Assembly: GCA_965237405.1 (NCBI GenBank)
Contig: OZ250139.1
Coordinates: 3,596,001-3,660,000 of the forward strand
Reading direction: 5' to 3'
From: CAUZIB01 sp963663925
Lineage (GTDB): Bacteria > Acidobacteriota > Vicinamibacteria > Vicinamibacterales > UBA8438
Length of the DNA stretch: 64,000 nucleotides
In this document: piece after piece, positions 1 through 8,068 of the stretch
Layout: every line of letters begins with the position of its first letter
How positions within the stretch are numbered: the first letter of the stretch is position 1
Made by a program: the position numbers and the translations under genes
Notes under the pieces: model-generated
Databases searched by the model: none
The model's input: the letters and a program-made list of their open reading frames with translations, nothing else
Told to the model about the DNA's origin: nothing

Positions 1-198
1 CCAGCCCCCCAACTCGTAGTGCCATGGTCCAGTGTCCAACACACGCAAGAGGGCTGTAGTTGCACAGAGGAAAACCGTCAGGCACACACCAGTGTCCAAC
101 ACTTGCGCAGCGCGCACGTTCATCCTCGCAACGAGTGGAGTCATAATCGCCGCGACCAGTGGGATAACGACGATCAGTATGGGTAGGTGCGACGTCAC
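1..198 (-). CDS. mnhD: Mrp/Mnh antiporter subunit D, N-terminal fragment
   Basis: This is the 5' end of a gene that runs off the left edge of the window. It starts with GTG (196-198 on the plus strand), overlapping the stop of the preceding mnhC-like gene by 4 nt (GTGA). The 66 visible residues begin MTSHLPILIVVIPLVAAIM and reach a PWHYELGGW motif at the edge, as in the first transmembrane helices of MnhD/MrpD and related NuoN/NuoL-type proton-pumping subunits. In that family the protein is a large membrane subunit that carries ions across the membrane. The operon position after MnhC supports the call. The rest of the protein is not visible. Confidence 0.8.
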   Translation of the reverse strand, partial: MTSHLPILIVVIPLVAAIMTPLVARMNVRAAQVLDTGVCLTVFLCATTALLRVLDTGPWHYELGGW

Positions 199-566
199 TC
201 TTTCAACCGATCGAGTAACTCCGACTCCTCGAGAGTGCCGTATCGTCGGTGGATACGAATCAGTAAGGCAAGTGCGACACCTGTGGTACTAACACTGACG
301 ACGATAGCGGTCAGCATCATGGCGTGCGGCAGCGGGTTAATGTAAGCCTCGGCGACAAGCGGCGGACCGTGCTCGATGGCGATGGGAGCTGTCGCGCCAC
401 TCTTGGCGGACATTGCGATGAAGAAGGTAATGACGCCCACCTGCATCACGTTCATTGCCATCAGTTTCCTCACCAAGTGAGGCCCCGCCAACATGCCGTA
501 CAGCCCGATGAGGAAGAGTGTGGTGGAGAACCAGTAGTGCAGATGTCCAACCAGGTCAGGTCCCAC
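195..566 (-). CDS. mnhC: Mrp/Mnh antiporter subunit C (NuoK-like)
   Basis: Small membrane protein with three hydrophobic segments, the NuoK/MnhC pattern: a first helix (TTLFLIGLYGML), a second with MAMNVMQVGVITFFI, and a third near the C-terminus. MnhC belongs to the membrane arm of Mrp-type Na+/H+ antiporters. I prefer the GTG start at 566 because AGGAAGGGG lies 9 nt upstream; an in-frame ATG at 587 is the alternative. With the GTG start the gene overlaps mnhB by 11 nt, and its stop overlaps the mnhD start by 4 nt. Family assignment is firm; the exact start is not. Confidence 0.85.
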   Translation of the reverse strand: MGPDLVGHLHYWFSTTLFLIGLYGMLAGPHLVRKLMAMNVMQVGVITFFIAMSAKSGATAPIAIEHGPPLVAEAYINPLPHAMMLTAIVVSVSTTGVALALLIRIHRRYGTLEESELLDRLKE

Positions 567-1005
567 GCGACTGGTCCCCTTCCTCATCTCGGCTCAGAAC
601 GTCAAAGATCGACACAATCACACCTGTCACACCCATGGTGATCCCGACCTCGATCCCGAGCGTCCCCATCGCACGCACCTCAGCCGGCTTTATTGGAAGC
701 GGCAACGCCCCATAGTCCAGAAAGTTACCACCCCATACCATCGCAAGTAGTCCGATCCCGGCATAAACTGCTGGCCCAAGGCACGACAGAACCAGGGCAC
801 TCCGCGGACCAAGACCAAGCGCCGTCTCTTCTCCTCGAACCAAGCGAAGAAGGATCACTGCCGCGGCCAGAATGACCCCTCCCTGAAATCCTCCGCCTGG
901 ACTATCGTGCCCGTGGATAACGACATAGACCGCAAACAGGACCATGAATGGCACGAGCAACCTGCACGCGGTTTCCAGAACGCGGCTTCCGAACGCCGTC
1001 TTCAT
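556..1005 (-). CDS. mnhB: Mrp/Mnh antiporter subunit B
   Basis: 149-residue membrane protein with the MnhB/MrpB signature HGHDSPGGGFQGGVILA at about residues 32-48, followed by three further hydrophobic stretches. MnhB is a core membrane subunit of the multi-subunit cation/proton antiporter. It sits between the mbhE-like gene (2 nt gap) and mnhC (overlapping), so it is translated within one polycistronic message. Length and motif are typical, and the ATG start fits the motif position. Confidence 0.92.
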   Translation of the reverse strand: MKTAFGSRVLETACRLLVPFMVLFAVYVVIHGHDSPGGGFQGGVILAAAVILLRLVRGEETALGLGPRSALVLSCLGPAVYAGIGLLAMVWGGNFLDYGALPLPIKPAEVRAMGTLGIEVGITMGVTGVIVSIFDVLSRDEEGDQSRGT

Positions 1006-1007
1006 CT

Positions 1008-1340
1008 CTATCGCCTCGGGGAGGATGCCTTAGTCCGTTGTTTCATCGAGCGCGGTCTCCGCCCCTTCACACTGCGCGCTGACAGAATAACCAGGCACGC
1101 AAGACCGGCCGTAAAAATCACTATCAATTCGCCAAACGTGTCGTATCCTCGATAGTCTGCAAGCACACCGGTCACCATGTTTCGTGCACCGGTTTCCTCG
1201 GGGCCATGTTCGATGTACCGTGGCGCGACGTGCGTGGACGCAGGAGAACTGGGATCTCCAACTGCCGGCAGCTGTTGCCCAGCGAAGAATAAAATCGCAG
1301 CCGCTGGTACGAGTACTAGCAGACCCAAATTTGATCTCAT
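1008..1340 (-). CDS. mbhE: MbhE-like subunit (C-terminal part of MrpA)
   Basis: 110-residue protein with an N-terminal hydrophobic helix (residues 5-21) and a second helix after the conserved block VTGVLADYRGYDTFGE at about residues 56-71. That block is the signature of the MbhE/MrpA C-terminal domain. In Bacillus-type Mrp this domain is fused to the large MrpA protein; here it is a stand-alone gene, as in archaeal Mbh-type clusters. The true start is the internal ATG at 1338-1340, which overlaps the mbhD stop as ATGA; the longer upstream reading frame is out of phase with mbhD and is rejected. Confidence 0.88.
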   Translation of the reverse strand: MRSNLGLLVLVPAAAILFFAGQQLPAVGDPSSPASTHVAPRYIEHGPEETGARNMVTGVLADYRGYDTFGELIVIFTAGLACLVILSARSVKGRRPRSMKQRTKASSPRR

Positions 1341-1579
1341 CGAATTCTCCGTGACGTCCGAAAGATGGCATTGGTAAAAAAGACTGTGGTGACGACCGCT
1401 CCAACAGCGGCTTCGGTAAACGCGACGTCCAACGCTCCCATAACCGCAAAAAAAATGGCGGAGAAGAAGCTGAAGGCACCAAATAAAACGACCGCTGCCA
1501 AGAGGTCCCGCACCGACAGCGCTGCGACCGCAGTAACGACAATCAATACCAAGAAAAACAGCGCAAGCCCATCGATCAT
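1337..1579 (-). CDS. mbhD: MbhD-like subunit (DUF4040)
   Basis: 80-residue hydrophobic protein starting MIDGLALFFLVLIVV and ending near TNAIFRTSRRIR, with three predicted helices. It resembles MbhD/DUF4040, which corresponds to the segment of MrpA just before the MbhE domain. The ATG at 1577-1579 overlaps the mnhG stop by 4 nt (ATGA); an ATG seven codons upstream is less likely because it would enlarge that overlap. Its pairing with mbhE shows that MrpA is split here. Confidence 0.87.
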   Translation of the reverse strand: MIDGLALFFLVLIVVTAVAALSVRDLLAAVVLFGAFSFFSAIFFAVMGALDVAFTEAAVGAVVTTVFFTNAIFRTSRRIR

Positions 1580-1878
1580 AATTCGTCTTCTTCCGTCCAA
1601 TATCGCAGTCCCGAACGGCGCGCGGCACGACCGAGGGCGTGAGTTGCTGTCGGATTCGCGAGAGCGACAAACACGACGATCAGTAGGATCTTCACACTGA
1701 CCAGTGAGACACCTTCAGCAAAGGCCAAGGCCCCAAGCAATAGGGCCACGCCAAGCGTGTCGCACTTACCCATCGCGTGGAGGCGGCAGTAGAAATCCGG
1801 CAATCGCAGAACTCCAATAACACCGGCCAAGATGAAGAAAAACCCGGTGAGAGCCAGAAGGGTGACGAACGCCGTCAT
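1576..1878 (-). CDS. mnhG: Mrp/Mnh antiporter subunit G
   Basis: 100-residue protein with the MnhG/MrpG signature GVLRLPDFYCRLHAMGKCDTLG at about residues 22-43, flanked by three hydrophobic helices. MnhG is a small structural subunit of the antiporter membrane complex. Its start overlaps the mnhF stop by 4 nt and its stop overlaps the mbhD start by 4 nt, indicating tight translational coupling. Confidence 0.93.
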   Translation of the reverse strand: MTAFVTLLALTGFFFILAGVIGVLRLPDFYCRLHAMGKCDTLGVALLLGALAFAEGVSLVSVKILLIVVFVALANPTATHALGRAARRSGLRYWTEEDEL

Positions 1879-2144
1879 GACGCCTCCCCCTTTTGCTCAA
1901 AATACCGTGCGAGGGCTAGTGTTCCCACGAAACTGAGTAGCCCGTATGACAAGGCAATATCGACGTAGATCTCGATACGCTCCGTCCAGAATCCCACCAC
2001 CAGCAGGAGCACGATTGTTTTCGTACCGATAAGCCCGAGTCCCGTGAGCCGGTCGAAGACAGTGGGCCCTCGAAGGAGCCGATAGAGCGATAAGAGCATC
2101 GTGAACGCAAGCGCTGTCGCAATCGCAAAGAATAACTCGTTCAC
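1875..2144 (-). CDS. mnhF: Mrp/Mnh antiporter subunit F
   Basis: 89-residue protein with three helices and the MnhF motif RLLRGPTVFDRL at about residues 22-33, followed by the IDIALSY-type motif (here VDIALSYGLLSFVGTLALAR). MnhF is a small membrane subunit of Mrp antiporters. Four-nucleotide overlaps with mnhE upstream and mnhG downstream place it in the same message. Confidence 0.93.
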   Translation of the reverse strand: MNELFFAIATALAFTMLLSLYRLLRGPTVFDRLTGLGLIGTKTIVLLLVVGFWTERIEIYVDIALSYGLLSFVGTLALARYFEQKGEAS

Positions 2145-2740
2145 AGCTCTTTCTCCTTCTCGGCACCACCCTTAAATAGAGCGGCGACTCGATTCTGCAT
2201 CTCTCCGCTCTCCAAAGCCTCAGCCGAAACAGGGGTTAAGACGTGGACTTCAAACTCGTCGTCCTCAACTTCGAGTGTGACTGTGCCCGGCGTGAGCGTG
2301 ATTGAGTGCGATAGCGTGAGACGAGCAAGCGTATGAGGAAGGTCTCCTGAAAAACGGATGATGCGCGGGCGGACAGGGAGCTTCGGATCAAACACAACCC
2401 GAACGATCTGCAGGCTTGACAGGGTGACTTGCCAGCTAAGCCACGGAACGTACGCGAGCACACGGAGCCATGACACGCCGCGCAGTGGTTGATCATTGAG
2501 GCGTCCCATCGGCGGCTGAAGTCTGATCAGATACAACGAGAGTCGCGCCGTCATGAGTGCGGTCATCCCGCCTACACTGAGGTGGAATGCGTCAAACTTA
2601 CCCGACAAGATCACCCAAACGACGAAGAGAACAATAGCAAAGGGGAGGCTGGGTAACCACGAGGTACCCTGACCAACCCCGTGTGGGGTTGGCGGCGGGT
2701 CGTTGACCAATGGAGAGAATTGGTTGCGGACCGAAGACAC
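2141..2740 (-). CDS. mnhE: Mrp/Mnh antiporter subunit E
   Basis: 199-residue protein. A hydrophobic N-terminal part (residues 32-70) carries the typical LSGKFDAFHL motif. It is followed by a soluble C-terminal region with SLTLTPGT-like sequence (SITLTPGTVTLEVEDDEFEVH), both characteristic of MnhE. It is the first gene of the visible antiporter operon. The first 30 residues are proline-rich and poorly conserved, so a later start is possible. No large MnhA-type subunit is seen on this side of the operon. Confidence 0.88.
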   Translation of the reverse strand: MSSVRNQFSPLVNDPPPTPHGVGQGTSWLPSLPFAIVLFVVWVILSGKFDAFHLSVGGMTALMTARLSLYLIRLQPPMGRLNDQPLRGVSWLRVLAYVPWLSWQVTLSSLQIVRVVFDPKLPVRPRIIRFSGDLPHTLARLTLSHSITLTPGTVTLEVEDDEFEVHVLTPVSAEALESGEMQNRVAALFKGGAEKEKEL

Positions 2741-2760
2741 AAGTCAGGAAGGAGCATAGC

Positions 2761-2788
2761 GGCGAGTGTTGGGAAGTGAACACCCGCC
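2761..2788. other. inverted repeat between gyrA and mnhE
   Basis: Ten-base arms GGCGAGTGTT and AACACCCGCC with one mismatch flank an 8-base loop, in the 133-bp gap between the gyrA stop and the mnhE start. There is no T-run on either side, so it is not a clear intrinsic terminator. It may be an RNA hairpin or a binding site affecting the antiporter operon. Confidence 0.4.
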
Positions 2789-2873
2789 AATATCTATGAA
2801 TGTTTCCACGCGAGACACGACCCTCGACGACACCTCGATCTCAGGCTTGAGCCGTAAAGAGGAGAAACACACT

Positions 2874-5387
2874 TTAGCTCCCGCTGCTGTCGCTGTCGTC
2901 ATTAGTTCCCAAACTGTCGTTCGTCAGGGTCTCACCAATCTCCCTTTCGACGAGTCGTGCTAGCGAAACGACGCGGTCCAACTCGTTGATCTCGATCAGA
3001 CGCACGCCCTGCGTCGCCCGTCCGATGGCCCGTATGTCGTTCGTCACCATCCGCAAGATCTTGCCTTGCTGCGTGATTAGCATCAGCTCATCGTCCTGCT
3101 CGACATACACGACGCCCGCAACCCGACCGTTTCGCGCGCTCGTATGGATGTTGATGGTGCCGATTCCACCGCGCGATTGCACGCGATACTCGTCCAGATC
3201 TGTACGCTTACCATACCCACGCTCCGTCACCGTCAGAACGGCACCACCAGACTTCACGACCGTCATCGACACGACCTCGTCGCCGGTGCGGAGCTTCACG
3301 CCCCGAACACCCTGAGCCGTTCGGCCCACGGGTCGGGCGTGCGATTCCGGGAATCGAATCGCGCGACCATTCCGTGTCGCGATAAAGATCTCGCCGTCGC
3401 CATCCGTGATCTCGGCACCAATGACGCCATCGTTGGATCCAACCGTCATCGCAATGATACCGTCGGCTCGCGGATGACGGTACGCCCGCAGGTCAGTCTT
3501 CTTGACCACACCCTGGCGCGTCCCCATCACCACGAAGCGATCGCCGGCCAAGGCCGGCCACTCTCGGACCGCCTGGAGCGTGGCGATGCGCTCGCCAGGT
3601 TCCATCCTTACGAGGTTGGCAATTGCCTTTCCCCGACCAGCCGGCCCCACATCCGGAATCTCATGCACCTTAAGCCAGTAGACCCGGCCCCGATCGGAGA
3701 AAATCAAGACGTACGCGTGAGTGGATGCTACAAACACCTGGGTCAGAAAATCCTCGTCACGCGTTCGCATGCCGATGCGACCCTTACCACCGCGGCGTTG
3801 ATTCCGATACTCCGTAATAGCCGTTCGCTTGACATACCCCGTATTGCTGACGGTGATTACCATGTCTTCTTCGGCAATCAAATCTTCGATCTTTAAGTCA
3901 CCGACGGCGCCCACTATTTCCGTGCGTCGGTCATCGCTGTACTGCTCCTGAATACCACGAAGCTCCGTGACAACAATCTCGTTGAGTAACGTATCGCTTA
4001 AAAGAACGGCGCGCAGCCCCTCGATTACTGTAAGCAGGTCAGTCAACTCGTCAACAATCTTCTGATGCTCAAGGCCGGTAAGGCGCTGGAGTTGCATGTC
4101 GAGGATCGCCTGCGCCTGAAGCCGAGTAAGTGAAAACCTCGCGATCAACCCGATCCGCGCTTCGCCTGGGTTCGTCGCGCCGCGGATTAGCTTAATCGCT
4201 GCATCGAGATGATCGAGAGCAATCTTGAGTCCCTCAAGAATGTGAGCTCGCGCCTCCGCTTTACGCAACTCGAAATCTGTCCGCCGACGCACCACTTCCC
4301 GTCGAAACTCAACAAAGTGCTCGACCACCTCGAGAAGCTTCAGCTCACGTGGCTGGCCTCCAACGATTGCGAGCATGATGATGCCAAACGACGACTGCAA
4401 CGGCGTGTGTTTGTAGAGGTTATTGAGGACGACTTCCGGAATCTCTCCTCGCCGAAGCTCGATAACGATCCGCATTCCCTGGCGGTCCGATTCGTCACGG
4501 AGGTCCGCGATCCCTTCGATTACCTTTTCCCGTGTTAAGTAAGCAATTTTTTCAAGCAACCGTGCCTTGTTGACCTGATACGGAATCTCGGCAACGATGA
4601 TCGCTTGCTTATTTCCCTTCTTTGCCGTCTCAATTTCGGTACGGGCGCGCATGAGCACCGACCCACGCCCGGTCCGATAGGCCTGCGCAATTCCGGCCCG
4701 TCCCACGATAAATCCGCCTGTTGGAAAATCAGGCCCAATTACAAGGCTAAGCACCGCGCGTGTTTTTTCGTCGCGAGTCTCGTCGGGATGCTCGGACACC
4801 CACACGACCGCGTCGATAATCTCACGTAGATTGTGCGGGGGGATGTTAGTTGCCATCCCGACAGCGATCCCGGCTGAACCGTTCACCAGTAGGTTTGGGT
4901 AGGGCGCGGGCAGGACTGTCGGCTCCTCGGTGGTTTCATCGTAGTTGGGAACAAAGTCCACCGTCTCCTTATCGAGATCCGCCATCAGCTCGTCGGCCAA
5001 ACTCTCCAGCTTGGCCTCGGTGTATCGCATCGCCGCGGGTGGGTCGCCGTCGACCGACCCAAAGTTGCCCTGACCATCGACGAGCGGGTGCCGCATGTTG
5101 AAGGCCTGCGCCATGCGAACGAGCGTGTCGTAAATTGAGGCGTCGCCATGAGGGTGGTAGTTACCCATCACCTCGCCAACGATCTTGGCGCACTTGCGAT
5201 ACGACCGATTTGACGCGAGACCCATAAGCCGCATGCCATAGATCACACGGCGGTGGGCTGGCTTAAGGCCGTCGCGAACATCAGGCAGCGCGCGTCCAAT
5301 GATTACGCTCATCGCGTAATCCATATAGGAGCGCCGCATTTCGTCTTCGATGTTGACCGGAATCGTGGGGTAGTCAGTTTCCGACAT
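2874..5387 (-). CDS. gyrA: DNA gyrase subunit A
   Basis: 837-residue GyrA, the DNA breakage-reunion subunit that partners GyrB to introduce negative supercoils. The catalytic tyrosine is Tyr122 in AAMRYTEAKL. The quinolone-determining region reads HPHGDASIYDT, with Ala at position 83 (E. coli numbering), Ser84 and Asp87. The C-terminal half carries a GyrA box QRRGGKG and beta-pinwheel repeats, so this is gyrase rather than topoisomerase IV. The acidic, serine-rich tail is normal. It follows gyrB by 54 bp on the same strand. The ATG has no obvious ribosome binding site. Confidence 0.97.
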   Translation of the reverse strand: MSETDYPTIPVNIEDEMRRSYMDYAMSVIIGRALPDVRDGLKPAHRRVIYGMRLMGLASNRSYRKCAKIVGEVMGNYHPHGDASIYDTLVRMAQAFNMRHPLVDGQGNFGSVDGDPPAAMRYTEAKLESLADELMADLDKETVDFVPNYDETTEEPTVLPAPYPNLLVNGSAGIAVGMATNIPPHNLREIIDAVVWVSEHPDETRDEKTRAVLSLVIGPDFPTGGFIVGRAGIAQAYRTGRGSVLMRARTEIETAKKGNKQAIIVAEIPYQVNKARLLEKIAYLTREKVIEGIADLRDESDRQGMRIVIELRRGEIPEVVLNNLYKHTPLQSSFGIIMLAIVGGQPRELKLLEVVEHFVEFRREVVRRRTDFELRKAEARAHILEGLKIALDHLDAAIKLIRGATNPGEARIGLIARFSLTRLQAQAILDMQLQRLTGLEHQKIVDELTDLLTVIEGLRAVLLSDTLLNEIVVTELRGIQEQYSDDRRTEIVGAVGDLKIEDLIAEEDMVITVSNTGYVKRTAITEYRNQRRGGKGRIGMRTRDEDFLTQVFVASTHAYVLIFSDRGRVYWLKVHEIPDVGPAGRGKAIANLVRMEPGERIATLQAVREWPALAGDRFVVMGTRQGVVKKTDLRAYRHPRADGIIAMTVGSNDGVIGAEITDGDGEIFIATRNGRAIRFPESHARPVGRTAQGVRGVKLRTGDEVVSMTVVKSGGAVLTVTERGYGKRTDLDEYRVQSRGGIGTINIHTSARNGRVAGVVYVEQDDELMLITQQGKILRMVTNDIRAIGRATQGVRLIEINELDRVVSLARLVEREIGETLTNDSLGTNDDSDSSGS

Positions 5388-5441
5388 AAGGGTGGGGCAT
5401 CCGTTCAGGAGAGACGAGAGAGCAGGTACTACTCCCGCTCG

Positions 5442-8045
5442 CTATACATCCAAGTTCTTCACATCCAATGCGTTGTCTTCAATAAACTTCCGGCGGGGCT
5501 GGACGGGCTCTCCCATCAGTGTTTCAAAAATCTGATTAGCCTCCACGTCGTCCTCCGCTCGAACCTGAAGCAACGTACGCGTTTCCGGCTTCATAGTGGT
5601 TTCCCACAGCTGGTCTGGATTCATCTCGCCAAGGCCTTTGTACCGATTGACGGCAACGCCGCGCCTACCAGCGGCAATAAATAACTCGACCAGCTCATCA
5701 AGTGACTCGAGATGAACGTCTTTACCCTTGTCGCCCGACTCACTCGCACGCGGTTCCGCCGCTAATTGCGTAGCCCGGTCGATCGGCGCGCCGCCGATGT
5801 TTGTCGCATCGGTCACCGCGCCTCCCTCTTGGTCCTCACCATCGACAGGGTCGCCCTTCGGCGCTTGTTTAACGATGGAAACGACCAAGCTCCCCCGTAG
5901 CCGGTGCACGTCCTCATCCTGAAAGCTTGCCAACAGCGCGCGATACTCGGCAGACGTCACGAAATCCACGCCAACTCTATAGCGACGACGATTACCCCCC
6001 GTCCGGTCCTCAACGTCTAAGAAAAACACGTTGTGTTCTTCGTCACGGCCAACGGACACACTGCGTGTCGGGGTAGCCAACTCCTCGGCTAACATGTCAA
6101 GGGCTGACCGGTCTGCGAGAAAGCTCTGCCCCCGTGCCCCGTGGTGCAGCAGCGCCGTAACGACCTCCTGGTTAAATCCCCGGCGTTCTACAACCTGGAG
6201 CAGCTTTCGGAACGCTAGTGCCTTGTGAAGTGTCGCCTCAAGACGCTGGCCTGTAAGCTCGATTCCCTGCTCTGGAATCCGTACAGACCGCGACTCACTC
6301 GCACGACGAATCAGCCACGCCTCCAGGTCCCGGTCATCTTTGAGATACGTTTCAGACCGACCCCGCTTGACTCGATACAACGGTGGCTGTGCGATATAGA
6401 CATAACCATGCTTGATAAGCTCATGCATCTGACGATAGAAAAACGTCAACAGGAGGGTGCGGATGTGTGACCCGTCGACATCCGCATCGGTCATGATGAT
6501 AACTCGGTGATACCGAAGTTTCTTTAGGTCAAAGTCGTCTTTCCCAATATTGCAGCCGAGCGCCGCAATCATCGTTTTGATCTCATCGCTGCTCAACACC
6601 TTGTCGTCGCGCGCCTTCTCAACGTTGAGAATTTTTCCCTTGATCGGGAGCACTGCCTGAAATCGCCGGTCGCGTCCCTGTTTCGCCGATCCGCCCGCCG
6701 ACTCGCCCTCAACGATGTACAGCTCGCTCTTGGATGGATCACGTTCCTGACAGTCGGCGAGCTTGCCTGGTAGCGAGCTGCTGTTAAGAGCGCCTTTCCG
6801 CGCGATCTCTCGTGCCTTGCGGGCTGCCACCCGCGCTCGAGCGGCATTAATCGCTTTGTTTACAATTCTCTTAGCAACGGCAGGGTTTTCCTCAAGATAG
6901 GCCCCCAGTCGATCATTGATAATTGTTTCAACGATCCCTTTTACTTCGGTATTTCCAAGTTTTGTTTTTGTCTGCCCTTCGAACTGTGGTTGCGGAATCT
7001 TGACACTGATGACCGCGACTAATCCCTCGCGGATGTCATCACCACTAAGGCTTTCCTTGGGATCACGAACTAGATTGCTCTTATTCGCGTACATGTTGAG
7101 CGTGCGGGTAAGCGCGGACCGAAAACCGGACAAGTGGGTCCCACCCTCTTGGGTATTGATGTTGTTGGCAAAGGAATATTCTTCATCACCATACCCATCG
7201 TTCCATTGCAAAGCGATCTCAGCCTCAATGCCGTCTTTGTTTCCTCGCATATAGATCGGTGTGGTGGTTTCAACTTTACGCGGGGGTTTATTGAGGTATT
7301 CAACAAATTGACGAATACCACCAGCATATTTAAACGTTCCGTCCTTACCGGTCCGCTCGTCATCTAGAGTGATTTGGACACCAGCATTTAAAAACGCTAA
7401 TTCACGTAAGCGGTGTTTGAGCGTGTCGAAACTGTAGTTGGTTGTTTCAAAGATCTGCTTGTCGGGCTTGAACGTCACCTTGGTCCCGTGACGTTTTGTA
7501 GTTCCAATAACCTCTAGGCCTCCAGTTGGCGATCCTCGCTCGTAGCTTTGGCGGTAGACTTCTCCATCACGCCAGATCTCAAGATCAAGCCCCTCCGACA
7601 ATGCATTAACTACAGACACGCCGACGCCGTGGAGCCCACCCGACACCTTGTAGCTCTCGTTGTTGAACTTCCCACCCGCATGTAGGACAGTCATAACCAC
7701 CTCGGCGGCGGTCTTTCCACTGGTATGCTGATCAACAGGTATTCCTCGGCCGTTGTCGACTACCGTCACCGAGTTGTCAATATGAAGAGTGACGCCAATG
7801 GTGTCGCAGTAGCCGCCGAGCGCCTCGTCAATAGAGTTATCGACGACCTCATAGACAAGATGGTGAAGACCAGGCGCACCAGTCGACCCAACATACATTG
7901 CCGGCCGCTTCTGCACCGCCTCAAGACCTTCGAGGACTTTAATCTTATCTGCGCGATACTCGCCGGTATCCTGGCTGCTTAAATTCAGACGAGGGCTTAT
8001 ACTCTTGTCGCCGACCTGAAGATCCTTGTTTTCAAGTTGTGTCAT
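5442..8045 (-). CDS. gyrB: DNA gyrase subunit B
   Basis: 867-residue ATPase subunit of gyrase. GHKL ATP-binding motifs are seen at Asn70, DNGRGIPV (97-104) and GGLHGVG (136-142). The TOPRIM motifs EGESAGGSA (446-454) and DADVDGSHI (520-528) bind catalytic Mg2+. A conserved RYKGLGEMNPDQLW begins near residue 801. Between about 575 and 795 there is a roughly 200-residue insertion, comparable to the insertion in E. coli GyrB, with a low-complexity acidic stretch. The gene ends in UAG. The start lies 23 bp after the dnaN stop with no recF between. Confidence 0.97.
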   Translation of the reverse strand: MTQLENKDLQVGDKSISPRLNLSSQDTGEYRADKIKVLEGLEAVQKRPAMYVGSTGAPGLHHLVYEVVDNSIDEALGGYCDTIGVTLHIDNSVTVVDNGRGIPVDQHTSGKTAAEVVMTVLHAGGKFNNESYKVSGGLHGVGVSVVNALSEGLDLEIWRDGEVYRQSYERGSPTGGLEVIGTTKRHGTKVTFKPDKQIFETTNYSFDTLKHRLRELAFLNAGVQITLDDERTGKDGTFKYAGGIRQFVEYLNKPPRKVETTTPIYMRGNKDGIEAEIALQWNDGYGDEEYSFANNINTQEGGTHLSGFRSALTRTLNMYANKSNLVRDPKESLSGDDIREGLVAVISVKIPQPQFEGQTKTKLGNTEVKGIVETIINDRLGAYLEENPAVAKRIVNKAINAARARVAARKAREIARKGALNSSSLPGKLADCQERDPSKSELYIVEGESAGGSAKQGRDRRFQAVLPIKGKILNVEKARDDKVLSSDEIKTMIAALGCNIGKDDFDLKKLRYHRVIIMTDADVDGSHIRTLLLTFFYRQMHELIKHGYVYIAQPPLYRVKRGRSETYLKDDRDLEAWLIRRASESRSVRIPEQGIELTGQRLEATLHKALAFRKLLQVVERRGFNQEVVTALLHHGARGQSFLADRSALDMLAEELATPTRSVSVGRDEEHNVFFLDVEDRTGGNRRRYRVGVDFVTSAEYRALLASFQDEDVHRLRGSLVVSIVKQAPKGDPVDGEDQEGGAVTDATNIGGAPIDRATQLAAEPRASESGDKGKDVHLESLDELVELFIAAGRRGVAVNRYKGLGEMNPDQLWETTMKPETRTLLQVRAEDDVEANQIFETLMGEPVQPRRKFIEDNALDVKNLDV

Positions 8046-8068
8046 CCTGTTTCGCTCAACACCTCTAA

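Noticed and set aside
32..292. Plus-strand 86-codon frame at the left edge
   Set aside because: Antisense to the MnhC and MnhD genes, whose sequences are clearly conserved.
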